Positions 52,565 to 60,494 of a stretch of 64,000 bases of DNA are shown here, piece after piece. This DNA is from Amycolatopsis orientalis DSM 43388. Lineage in GTDB: Bacteria; Actinomycetota; Actinomycetes; Mycobacteriales; Pseudonocardiaceae. Every line of letters begins with the position of its first letter. Within the stretch, counting starts at the first letter, position 1. A program made the position numbers and the translations under genes. Location: the NCBI RefSeq assembly GCF_000411975.1, contig NZ_ASXG01000196.1, positions 124,001 through 188,000 of the forward strand, given 5' to 3'. Below the pieces are notes generated by a model. It did not search any database. It was not told the origin of the DNA and saw only the letters and a list, made by a program, of their open reading frames with translations.

Positions 52565-53143
52565 ATGGCGAAGAGCGAACCCGCCGCGACCCGGCGCCGC
52601 GGCCCGAACGATCCGGAACGGCGGGCGCGGATCGCCAAGGCGGCGATCGAGGTGGTCGCCCAGCGCGGCATCGACGGGCTGACCCACCGGGCGGTGGCGA
52701 CCGCCGCGGGTGTGCCGCTCGGCTCGACGACCTACCACTTCGCGACGCTGGACGACCTGCTGGAGGTCGCTCTGCACGAGGCCGCGGAGAAGAACGTGCA
52801 GGCGCTGAAGGAATGGGAAGCCGCGCTTCCGCCCGACGCCGACTTCGCCGCGGCACTCGCCGATCTGGTCATGGGATATGTGAACGAGCAGTACCGGGCG
52901 ACGGTGGTCGAATACGACCTCTACGTCGCCGCGCTGCACCGCCCGCGGCTGCGCAAGGCAAGCGCAGCCTGGGACGAGGCATTGACCGAGTTGTACGGTT
53001 TGCGCACCGATCCGCTCACCGGCCGGCTTCTGGCCGGATTGTTCTGCGGATTGCTCATGCAGGCGGCCCTGGCAGATCCCCGCCCCACCCGAGACGAGAT
53101 CGAAGCGCTTTTCCGCCGGGCGATCGACGGACGTCCGTCCTGA
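52565..53143 (+). CDS. betI: TetR family regulator, BetI-like
   Basis: 192 residues. HTH: AAIEVVAQRGIDGLTHRAVATAAGVPLGSTTYHF (parts); the T-H-R-A-V and GSTTYHF words are those of the BetI/RutR-like branch. AAGGAGA before ATG. Divergent from betB. Name is by neighbourhood; the ligand is not proven. Confidence 0.75.
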   Translation: MAKSEPAATRRRGPNDPERRARIAKAAIEVVAQRGIDGLTHRAVATAAGVPLGSTTYHFATLDDLLEVALHEAAEKNVQALKEWEAALPPDADFAAALADLVMGYVNEQYRATVVEYDLYVAALHRPRLRKASAAWDEALTELYGLRTDPLTGRLLAGLFCGLLMQAALADPRPTRDEIEALFRRAIDGRPS

Positions 53144-53640
53144 CACGCTGACGCGTTCCCGTCGGGGGAGGCTGCCCCGGGGCCGAGCGAGCCTACGGCG
53201 GGGACCGCGGCATCTGCGGTCGGCAGCATGTGTTGCGAAGATCGACGGCAACCTGTCGGAATTAGGGCAGTCGTCTGGCTGGCACCGTCAGCGCGGTTTC
53301 GCCGGTATCCGGTGGCTGCAACACCCTTCGGGGTGTCGTCGACTCTCATACGTCGTGGACGTCGGTGGCGAGTGCTCCTCTTGGCCACAGGTCGACATCC
53401 GGTGCCTGCGGAGCTGGCGGTGGGGTGTTACTCCCATTCGATGTAGAAGCGTTCTCTAGCGTCCAAGATCAGGTCTGCTGGGTCTTCGCCGAGGTTGCCC
53501 ATCGGTTTGGTGAGGGAGTTGCGAGTCTGGTTTACCTTCTCCTTGCCGAGATCTTTGCGTTGTAGTTCTTGAACTCGATGAGGGTCTTCGCGCATCGACT
53601 TCGTGCAGCGTGATGCGACCGTGGAGGCGATGTTCAGCGA
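53144..53640. other. Gene-free, atypical stretch
   Basis: 497 bases with no supported gene and locally lower GC (for example 53440-53600). Its right end runs into the recombinase remnant, so it may hold more of that gene beyond recognition. Confidence 0.45.
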
Positions 53641-54016
53641 TGGCTAACTCGAGCGAAAACCAGATTGTCGACGCTTACACAGGCGATCGAGGCCGGTGTC
53701 GACCTGGAAGCGCTGATTGAACCGTTGAAGCGCGCAATGGAGGAACGCGACGCGGCAGCAAAGGAGTCCAGCTGTTTCAGAGCCAGGGAGGGCGGACGTG
53801 GAGGCACTGGTCGACCCCCTTGCGGACGCAAGACGACAGGTCATCAGCACAAGCCCGGTCCGGCTGCAGGAGCTGTACGAGGAGATCGGCCTGGAACTGG
53901 TCTATAACGCGCAAGAGCGGATGGTCGATGTGACCATCCGCCCACCCCGTGGTGTTAGGACGTGTGTCCGAGCGGCGAGTTGCACACTAAACATAGGCCT
54001 TCACCCGGACCTGTGA
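53641..54016 (+). pseudogene. Remnant of a serine recombinase (C-terminal part, frameshifted)
   Basis: Frame 1 reads TRLSTLTQAIEAGVDLEALIE, EERDAAAKE; after a shift near 53770-53785 the next frame continues PAVSEPGRADVEALVDPLAD, RLQELYEEIGLELVYNAQ, VDVTIRPPRG and CVRAASCTLN. This is the coiled-coil and C-terminal tail of large serine recombinases carried by actinomycete integrative elements. The catalytic N-domain is gone. It overlaps the right direct repeat by about 15 bases. Confidence 0.75.
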
Positions 54017-54439
54017 ACCACGTAGCTTCCTAGCAGAAGCCAGCCCGTCGGTTTTTGGCTCAGGCGTACCGGCGGCGGAAGGTGACTCCACGGCCGTAGC
54101 GCGCATTGGTTATCCGAGTGCGCCGAGCCGCTGCAGGCGTGCCAGGGCAGTAGCGGCGTGGTGGCGCAAGGCTTCGTCCAGGTCACGGCGCTCTGCCGGC
54201 AAAGCCTCCGGCGATACGACGTACTCGTCGACCTCGGAGAACAATTCGTCGAGGACGGCGAACACGTCATCGGGGTGCAGAGCCTCGTCGTTCTTCATCA
54301 GGTCGAGGTACTGCTGCTCGAACTGGCCCGCGTCGATCGTGCGGTCGACGAACCGCGCGATCAGCTCGCCGTAGTCGGCAGCGTCGTGCTTGTTTTCTTC
54401 GCAAGCGCTCATTTCACCCTCCACCCAGGGACCCTCGTT
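54002..54439 (-). repeat. Direct repeat, right copy (immunity gene plus flanks)
   Basis: Counterpart of 25305-25741 in the same orientation, 28.7 kb away. Contains the whole immunity gene, its 105-108-base downstream flank and about 27 bases upstream, including the end of the toxin gene. Confidence 0.8.
54110..54412 (-). CDS. Colicin D-type immunity protein
   Basis: 100-residue acidic protein, FEQQYLDLMKNDEALHPDDVFAVLDELFSEVDEY (parts) marking the colicin-like immunity family. It starts one base after the toxin stop: the toxin's last codons GGA-GGG-TGA form the ribosome site for this ATG, so each toxin made is followed by its inhibitor. Near-identical partner at 25410-25712. An earlier Met at 54424 is inside the toxin end and unlikely. 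Confidence 0.8.
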   Translation of the reverse strand: MSACEENKHDAADYGELIARFVDRTIDAGQFEQQYLDLMKNDEALHPDDVFAVLDELFSEVDEYVVSPEALPAERRDLDEALRHHAATALARLQRLGALG

Positions 54440-54812
54440 CGATCACGTTGCGAAGCTGCTGGACGTTGAGTTTCCCACCCGTCCAGTATGTTCCATCGGG
54501 TCTGAGCACTTCGCAGAGCCGGGTGTTCTCGTTGTCGATCAGTATCGCGGGCTCCCCGCGGTAGCGGCCGACGTTCGCTGTCTTGATCGAGTTGGCGGGG
54601 TCTTCCTCGAACTTCCGCTGCGCGTCCCCGTATGCTTTGGCACCGGCGTTGCTCCAGTTCTGGTCGACGCCGAGGTCCTTGGCGTGTTTGAGGTGGCTCT
54701 GCAACTGGCTTTTCGGATAGTTCGGTTCAGGGATTTCGTGGGTGATGGCGATCCCGCCGCCCGCGGTGACGACCTCGGCGACGGGGGCGACGAGTGCGCC
54801 GACGACGGCCAT
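54414..54812 (-). CDS. Colicin D-like tRNase toxin domain (orphan module)
   Basis: 132 residues. From about 31 to the end it follows the colicin D catalytic domain: SQLQSHLKHAKDLGV with Lys42-His43 (colicin D uses a Lys-x-Lys-His set to cut tRNA-Arg anticodons), then ILIDNENTRL and the closing TGGKLNVQQLRNVIERGSL. No secretion or receptor domain precedes it; an in-frame TAG lies at 54918-54920. The first 30 residues are a hydrophobic pre-toxin segment. So it is a detached C-terminal warhead, or the real gene is frameshifted upstream. Directly coupled to its immunity gene. Confidence 0.7.
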   Translation of the reverse strand: MAVVGALVAPVAEVVTAGGGIAITHEIPEPNYPKSQLQSHLKHAKDLGVDQNWSNAGAKAYGDAQRKFEEDPANSIKTANVGRYRGEPAILIDNENTRLCEVLRPDGTYWTGGKLNVQQLRNVIERGSLGGG

Positions 54813-54988
54813 GCCGTCGACGACTTCTTTGATCTTGCCCCTGATTTTCTGCTGGGTGTCGACGTTCCAGACGCGGTGTCTGCGTCCACCTTGGCCTGGA
54901 ACCTGGAGGCGCTGGTGCTAGTGGTGCGGTCAGGTACTGGAACTGGCTGAATACCCCGCCTAAAGCGTCTGCAGCGGTGGCCGCGGCG

Positions 54989-55519
54989 TCAGTCGTCAGC
55001 TGCGACCAGGAGACTGAGTGTCGCTGCCGGGCGGTCGATGAGGACGAGTTCGTGGTAGTCGATGTGGATCGGGCCGTAGTCGTGGATCGCGTCTTCGGGA
55101 AGCTGTCCCAACAGGTATCTGGTGGTTGCCTTGCTGATTGGGGCGTAGACGTCCTCTCGCAGGCGTGATGCGAGTGCTTCCGGGACGTCTCCATGCTGGT
55201 TGGCCCAGGAGCCGAGGATATCGATCGCCGTCCCGGCATCGACGGTCTCGTAGGCGTCAGGGGTGATGCGGTCAAGCCACCACTGACCGTGCCGTGGCCA
55301 GCCTTGAACGCCGCCTCCGTCGTAGGTGTCCCGAAACTGAGGATGTGCGATCAAGGCGGCCAGCACGTCTCGGTCGTCCAGCGTCTCGGGCGGTAGCTGG
55401 AAGCGCTTGAAGTCAATCCAGCGGTAACCGTGGGAGCCCTCGCCGAAATCGAAGTCTCGGAAGTTGATGAAAGGGCTGTCGAGGTGGACGAGGGCGGGCA
55501 GTGGTTCCACGGCGGTCAT
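54989..55519 (-). CDS. Hypothetical protein next to the toxin module
   Basis: 176 residues, acidic, with FRDFDFGEGSHGYRWIDFKRF early and HIDYHELVLIDRPAATLSLLVAADD at the end. No family recognised. Single small soluble protein next to a toxin gene on the same strand, so an immunity role for a lost toxin is possible. Start Met at 55519 has only GAGAT nearby. Confidence 0.5.
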   Translation of the reverse strand: MTAVEPLPALVHLDSPFINFRDFDFGEGSHGYRWIDFKRFQLPPETLDDRDVLAALIAHPQFRDTYDGGGVQGWPRHGQWWLDRITPDAYETVDAGTAIDILGSWANQHGDVPEALASRLREDVYAPISKATTRYLLGQLPEDAIHDYGPIHIDYHELVLIDRPAATLSLLVAADD

Positions 55520-56000
55520 CGTAGATCTCGGCGTTGCAGCTGTGGCGCTCAAGCGAGGGCGACGCCCGCGTGCCAGGCTGGGACAGCACCGACCTTGCTG
55601 ACGGACAGATCGATCCGGACGAACTCGCGGCACTGCCGCTGGGCGAGTCGATCCCGCCAGCCGAAGTCGCCGAGGTGATCGCGCGGGAGCGCTGCTACGA
55701 CGTAGTCGCCGCCATCGTCGTGTTCCTTCGTGTCTTCAAAGAAGAAGGCGGGACGAGGAACTCGACATCCAGGGCGCGCGGATCCCGCGGTCTCCGGTCC
55801 GAACTGTCCGCCCCCGGTGCCCCGATCGAGAGTTCCGATCACGAAACACGCGTCCAGGCCGGACAGCGGAGTGCGCCGCATTTCGGATGAGACAGCGAGC
55901 TTCCTGGCCGCGGTCCGCACGGCATGCCGTCGGGCCGGGTGACGCCGGCGAGCGGATGCAGGGAAATCGGCTCTTGACCGCGCTCGAGGCCGCGCCTATG
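55520..56000. other. Stretch without a recognised gene
   Basis: About 480 bases. A plus-strand frame from a GTG near 55571 reads DSTDLADGQIDPDELAALPL and IARERCYDVVAAIVVFLRVF, which looks protein-like but has no ribosome site and no family I know; it may be a remnant. Confidence 0.4.
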
Positions 56001-56031
56001 TTCTTGGGATCCCAATACGGGATCCCAAGAA
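56001..56031. promoter_or_regulatory. GntR/FadR-type operator
   Basis: Perfect 13-base inverted repeat (56001-56013 and 56019-56031) with a five-base spacer. Inside it lie TTGGGATCCCAA at 56004-56015, itself a 12-base palindrome, and GGGATCCC at 56019-56026, 15 bases further. T-G-G-G-A-T-C-C-C-A is a usual core for FadR-subfamily GntR regulators, and one is encoded at 57554. It lies 77 bases before the MFS start. Confidence 0.8.
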
Positions 56032-56107
56032 GCAGTCGCGCATTGCGGGCCGCGCCGATCCGCCAGCGGGCCGCGCAGTCCGTCTCCGCCGTCGTCAAGG
56101 AGGACCG

Positions 56108-57448
56108 ATGTCGCTTCAAGGTCGGACGTCGCCGCAGGCAGGCGCATCGACTCCGCAGGCGCGTGCCGCGACCGGCAGGCGCACGAACGTCCGCTGGATG
56201 CTGTTCGTCCTGCTGCTCGTCCTCGTCACGGTCAACTACGTCGACCGGGGCTCGATCTCAGTGGCGCTGCCGCTCGTCCAGCAGGAGTTCGGTCTGTCTC
56301 CCCAGCTCACCGGCCTGCTGCTGTCCGCGTTTTTCTGGACCTACGCGCTCATGCAGGTGCCGGTCGGCTGGCTGATCGACCGGTTCGGCCCGCGCAAAGT
56401 GCTCACCGCGTCCTGCGTCGGATGGGGCGCGGCGACCGCGGCGTCGGGCTTGACGGGCGGGTTTCTGACGATGTTTCTCGCGCGGATGGGCATCGGGGTG
56501 GCTGAGGCCGGCGTGATGCCGGCGGGCGGCAAGCTCAACGCCATCTGGATGCACCCGAAGGAACGCGGCCGCGGCGCGACGATCCTGGACGCGGGCGCGC
56601 CGCTGGGCGCCGGCGTCGGCGGCATCCTGATCAGCGGGCTGATCGCGCTGTTCGGCGGCTGGCGGACGTCGTTCCTCATCGCGGGTCTCGCGACCGCGCT
56701 GCTCGGCCTCGCCGTGTGGTGGTACGTGCTGGACCACCCGCGCCAGCACCGGTCGGTCAACGACGCCGAGGCCGAGTACATCGAGGCGTCCCACCGGGCC
56801 GAGGACGAGGAAGCCGCGGCCGCCGGAGCGACGACCCGGCGCGCGCTGCTGCCCTACCTGAAGTTCCGTTCGTTCTGGGCGATGTGCCTCGGCTGGCTCG
56901 GGTTCAACGGCGTGTTCTACGGCCTGCTCACCTGGGGCCCGCTGTACCTGTCGCAGGCGAAGCACTTCAAGCTCGCGTCGATCGGCTGGTCGACCTTCGC
57001 GATCTTCGGCGCGGGCTTCGTCGGGGAACTGCTCGGCGGCCTGCTCGCCGACCGGCTGCGCGCCAAGGGGCACGGGGCCAACGCGGTCATGCGTTCGCTG
57101 CTCGGCATCTCGAGCGCGATCGTCACCCTGGGCCTCGTCGGAGTGACGATCGTCGGGAGCCCGCTCGCCGCGGTCGCGCTGCTCTCGGCCGTGCTGTTCT
57201 TCCTGCGCTGGGTCGGGCTCTTCTGGTCCGTGCCGGCGATTCTCGGCGGCCGCACCAACGCGGGCGTGCTGGGCGGCGCGATGAACCTGGCGGGCAACAT
57301 CGCGGGCATGGTGACGCCGATCGCGGTCGGGTTCATCGTCGGCGCGACGCACGGCTACACCGGCGCGCTGCTCTACTTCGTGGCCTCGGCGGTGATCATG
57401 GGCGTCGCTGTGCTCGCCCTCGACTACCGCAAAAGGCTTCCGGTGTGA
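56108..57448 (+). CDS. MFS transporter, anion:cation symporter (ACS) family
   Basis: 446 residues, twelve membrane segments. VNYVDRGSISVALPLVQQEFG at the start and GWLIDRFGPRKVL in the first loop (parts) are typical of the ACS group that imports hexuronates, phthalate and other organic anions. R-x-G-I-G-V-A-E-A-G in segment 4 is conserved. GGAGG-like site precedes the ATG. As first gene after the operator it probably imports the substrate of the hydantoinase/racemase genes. Confidence 0.9.
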   Translation: MSLQGRTSPQAGASTPQARAATGRRTNVRWMLFVLLLVLVTVNYVDRGSISVALPLVQQEFGLSPQLTGLLLSAFFWTYALMQVPVGWLIDRFGPRKVLTASCVGWGAATAASGLTGGFLTMFLARMGIGVAEAGVMPAGGKLNAIWMHPKERGRGATILDAGAPLGAGVGGILISGLIALFGGWRTSFLIAGLATALLGLAVWWYVLDHPRQHRSVNDAEAEYIEASHRAEDEEAAAAGATTRRALLPYLKFRSFWAMCLGWLGFNGVFYGLLTWGPLYLSQAKHFKLASIGWSTFAIFGAGFVGELLGGLLADRLRAKGHGANAVMRSLLGISSAIVTLGLVGVTIVGSPLAAVALLSAVLFFLRWVGLFWSVPAILGGRTNAGVLGGAMNLAGNIAGMVTPIAVGFIVGATHGYTGALLYFVASAVIMGVAVLALDYRKRLPV

Positions 57449-57449
57449 G

Positions 57450-57473
57450 CGGCCGGCGCGCCCTCGCCGGCCG
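57450..57473 (+). terminator. Hairpin after the MFS gene
   Basis: Perfect 9-base stem CGGCCGGCG/CGCCGGCCG, six-base loop, starting two bases after the stop codon. May reduce rather than stop transcription into the GntR gene. Confidence 0.5.
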
Positions 57474-57553
57474 ACGGGCGCACGAACCCGGATGTGGTCG
57501 AATGAAGCCGGATCCGCCGCGCGGTCGCGCGGCCCGACGCGAAGGGGGAAGCC

Positions 57554-58201
57554 ATGGCACAGCCGGCCGAAGGTCCGCACCGGGACCGCCCGCGGCGAGA
57601 GGCGATCCGCGACGCGCTCCGGACCAGGATCTTCGAGGGCTACTACCCGCCGGGCACCCGGCTCGTCGAGCGCGACCTCGCCGCGGAATTCGACGTCTCG
57701 CGGCTTCCGGTGCGCGAGGCGTTGCGGATGCTCGCGCAGGAAGGGCTGCTGGCCGAGCGGGGGCAGCGCGGGTCGGTGGTCGCCGGGCTGAGCGACCAGG
57801 AGGTCGAGGACCTGTTCGCGGTCCGGCTTTCGCTCGAGGTGCTGGCCTGCCGGCTCGCTGCCGAGCGCGCGAGCGACGAAGACCTCGCCGGGCTCAAGGC
57901 GCTTCTCGACCACGCCGCCGACGCGCTGGCGCGCGGCAGCGTCAACGAGGCGCACCGGGCCAACAGCGCGTTTCACGACGAGATCACCCGCATCGCGGGC
58001 AACCAGTTCCTCCGCACCGCGCTGGAACCGTTGCAGGGCCGGATGCACTGGCTCTTCCGGCACGTGCTCGACCTGCCCGAGCTCCTGCAGGAGCACCGCG
58101 ACCTCCTCGCCGCGATCGCGTCCGGCGACCCGGAGCGGGCAGCCGCCCAGTCGGAGCGCCACATCGGCAAGTACCGAACCCAATACCCGGACACCGTCTG
58201 A
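57554..58201 (+). CDS. GntR-family regulator, FadR subfamily
   Basis: 215 residues. Winged helix: IRDALRTRIFEGYYPPGTRLVERDLAAEF and VSRLPVREALRMLAQEGLL (parts); C-terminal FCD helical domain with the metal-binding Asp/His set (NSAFHDEI, FRHVL, SERHIGKY). It most likely binds the 56001-56031 operator and responds to an organic acid. GGGGGAAG site before ATG. Confidence 0.9.
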   Translation: MAQPAEGPHRDRPRREAIRDALRTRIFEGYYPPGTRLVERDLAAEFDVSRLPVREALRMLAQEGLLAERGQRGSVVAGLSDQEVEDLFAVRLSLEVLACRLAAERASDEDLAGLKALLDHAADALARGSVNEAHRANSAFHDEITRIAGNQFLRTALEPLQGRMHWLFRHVLDLPELLQEHRDLLAAIASGDPERAAAQSERHIGKYRTQYPDTV

Positions 58202-58224
58202 CGCCGCCGGCGCCGGGCGGCGTC
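58200..58224 (+). terminator. Hairpin on the GntR stop codon
   Basis: 9-base stem GACGCCGCC/GGCGGCGTC, seven-base loop; the stem begins on the stop codon. Confidence 0.45.
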
Positions 58225-58243
58225 CCGAGAACGAGGGGCCACC

Positions 58244-59041
58244 GTGAGACTTCTCGTCGTCAACCCGAACATCAGCGACGACGTCACCACCCTGATCCGG
58301 ACGGAGGCGGAACGGTCCGCCGCGCCGACCACTGAACTGGTCGTCCGGACCGCCCCCTACGGCGTCGAATACATCGAGACCCGTTTCGAATCGCTGATCG
58401 CGGCGGGCGCCGTCGCGCAGGTCGTCGCCGAGCACCGAGACGTCGACGGAATCGTCGTCGCCGCGTTCGGCGATCCGGGGATGCCGGCGCTCAAGGAACT
58501 TGCCGACGTGCCGGTCCTGGGGATCACCGAAGCCGCCCTGTGCGCCGCGGCCTTGCAGGGGCAGCGGTTCTCGGTCATCGCCATCTCGGACCGCATCACG
58601 GCCTGGTATCGCGAATGCGTCGAGCGCTTCGGGTTCGGCGGACGGCTCGCGTCGATCCGGTCGATCAGGGAAGCGCTGCGCGGAATCGGGACCGTGCAGC
58701 ACGATTTCCGCGCGTCGCTCGTCGAACTGGCGCGGCTCGCGGTCGCCGAGGACGGCGCCGACGTGGTCGTCCTCGCCGGCGCTCCGCTCGCCGGACTGGC
58801 TCGCGAGGTCGCCGGCGAGATTCCGGTGCCGGTCGTGGACGGCATCGGCGCGGGCATCCGCTTCGCCGAAGCTGTCGTGGGCTTGAAATCCGGCCCGCAC
58901 CGGGCCGGGTCGTTCGCCGTCCCGCCTCGGAAAGCGCGGTCCGGCCTGAGTCCCGAACTCGACGCCATGCTCGCCTCGGCGCAGGCCGCGGCGAGCGCGC
59001 CCGACGGTTCCGCCGCCGCTATCGAAGGGATGGCCCAGTGA
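58244..59041 (+). CDS. Asp/Glu/hydantoin racemase-fold protein lacking both catalytic cysteines
   Basis: 265 residues. MRLLVVNPNIS, VVAAFGDPGM and GITEAALCAA align with hydantoin/allantoin racemases. In those enzymes two cysteines (numbered 76 and 181) swap the proton; here the places are Ala74 (AAFGDPG for ACFGDPG) and Gly179 (LAGAPLAG for LGCAGMA). So racemisation by the usual mechanism looks impossible. A 30-residue C-terminal extension is also unusual. GTG start; overlaps the hydantoinase start (GTGA). Confidence 0.8.
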   Translation: MRLLVVNPNISDDVTTLIRTEAERSAAPTTELVVRTAPYGVEYIETRFESLIAAGAVAQVVAEHRDVDGIVVAAFGDPGMPALKELADVPVLGITEAALCAAALQGQRFSVIAISDRITAWYRECVERFGFGGRLASIRSIREALRGIGTVQHDFRASLVELARLAVAEDGADVVVLAGAPLAGLAREVAGEIPVPVVDGIGAGIRFAEAVVGLKSGPHRAGSFAVPPRKARSGLSPELDAMLASAQAAASAPDGSAAAIEGMAQ

Positions 59042-60492
59042 GAGCCGATCTTGTTCTCGCGCACGGTCTTGTCGTCAACTCGTCCGGCACGCAGCGGGCC
59101 CATGTGGTCGTGCACGACGGCCGGGTCGCCGCCCTCGTCGACGCTGCCGAGCCGGTGCCCGCCGCGGAGCGGGTCGTCGACGCCGCCGGGCGGGCGATCC
59201 TCCCGGGCGGGGTGGACGGGCACTGCCACGTCGCCCAGGTCACCGGCCGCTACCGCACCCTCGACGACTTCGCGGTGACCTCGACCGCCGCGCTGTGGGG
59301 CGGCACCACGACGATCCTCGACTTCGGAATTCCGCGCGACGCCAGCGAAACCCCGCTCGAAGCGGCGAAGAACAAGATCGAGCTGGCCAGGGAATCCCGG
59401 TGCGACGTCGCACTGCACGGCTCCGTCATCCAGTGGGACGAAACGGTTCCCGCGCAGCTGGAGGAACTCGCGGCGCTGGGCATCCGGTCGGTCAAGCTGT
59501 ACATGACCAATCGCGGCACCACGATCGCCGACAACGACACCGTCCTCAAAGTGCTGCGCGAAATGGTGCGGCTCGACGGCCTCGCCTACGTCCACGCCGA
59601 GCACGACGCCATGGTCGTCGACTGCACGGAGCGCAGCGCGGAAGCTGGACGGATCGGGATCGAGCATCTGCACGAGACCCGGCCCAACCTGGTCGAGGAA
59701 GCGTCGGTCCGCGAGGTCCTCGCGATGGCCGAATACACCGGCGCCCCAGTGTATTTCGTGCACCAGTCGACGCCCGGCGCCGTCGACCTGGTCACCGCCG
59801 CCCGCGCGCGCGGGCTCGACATCCACTCCGAGACCTGCCCGCACTACCTGGTCCTCGACGACGGCGTGTACTCCTCGCGCTTCCCCGAATGGTTCGCCTG
59901 CTGCCCGCCGATGCGTTCGCCGGAGACGGTCGCGGCGCTGCGCCGGCGCTTCGCGGACGGGTCGATTCACACCGTCTCCAGCGACCATTCCTGCTACGAC
60001 CTGACACAGAAGCGCGAGCGCAAAGACGACGTCCGGCAGATGCCGCACGGTCTCCCCGGGGTCGAGACGCGCATGCCGGTCGCGTTCACCGCGCTCGCCG
60101 ACGCCGCGGGGGAGCACGGCACCCCGTCGGCGGGCCTGCTGGAGCACTTCGCCGAGCTGTTCTCGACCGGCCCGGCGCGGATCAACGCCGTGCCCGGCAA
60201 GGGAATCATCGCCCCGGGCTACGACGCCGACCTGGTCGTCTTCGACCCCGCCGAGACCCGGACGGTGACCGGCGGCGCGCTGCACATGGGCACCGACTTC
60301 TCGCCGTTCGACGGCAAGGAGCTGCGCGGCTGGCCGCAGGTCGTGGTCGCCGGCGGTCGCGTCGTCCTCGACGAGGAGGGGTTCCACGATCCCGGCCCGG
60401 TCGGCCGGTTCACGCCGCGGCTCGGGTATCGCGAGGCCGCGTCCGACAATCCGCGGCCGGCGGCCCGGCTCGCCGCGGCGGAAAGGATCTGA
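59038..60492 (+). CDS. Dihydropyrimidinase/D-hydantoinase-type amidohydrolase
   Basis: 484 residues. Binuclear metal ligands in order: His62-x-His64, carboxylated Lys153 (SVKLYMTN), His186, His242 and Asp316 (SSDHSC). VDAAGRAILPGGVDGHCHV and FSTGPARINAVPGKGIIAPGYDADLVVFD are family words (parts). It opens cyclic amides such as hydantoins or dihydropyrimidines. No carbamoylase gene is nearby, so the product must be handled otherwise. GTG start in the racemase stop. Confidence 0.9.
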   Translation: MRADLVLAHGLVVNSSGTQRAHVVVHDGRVAALVDAAEPVPAAERVVDAAGRAILPGGVDGHCHVAQVTGRYRTLDDFAVTSTAALWGGTTTILDFGIPRDASETPLEAAKNKIELARESRCDVALHGSVIQWDETVPAQLEELAALGIRSVKLYMTNRGTTIADNDTVLKVLREMVRLDGLAYVHAEHDAMVVDCTERSAEAGRIGIEHLHETRPNLVEEASVREVLAMAEYTGAPVYFVHQSTPGAVDLVTAARARGLDIHSETCPHYLVLDDGVYSSRFPEWFACCPPMRSPETVAALRRRFADGSIHTVSSDHSCYDLTQKRERKDDVRQMPHGLPGVETRMPVAFTALADAAGEHGTPSAGLLEHFAELFSTGPARINAVPGKGIIAPGYDADLVVFDPAETRTVTGGALHMGTDFSPFDGKELRGWPQVVVAGGRVVLDEEGFHDPGPVGRFTPRLGYREAASDNPRPAARLAAAERI

Positions 60493-60494
60493 CC

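Noticed and set aside
55549..55920. Minus-strand 123-residue frame
   Set aside because: No motif and no plausible start signal; competing plus-strand frame equally weak.
56258..58900. 880-residue minus-strand frame across the MFS, GntR and racemase genes
   Set aside because: High-GC shadow frame; three genes with clear motifs lie on the other strand.
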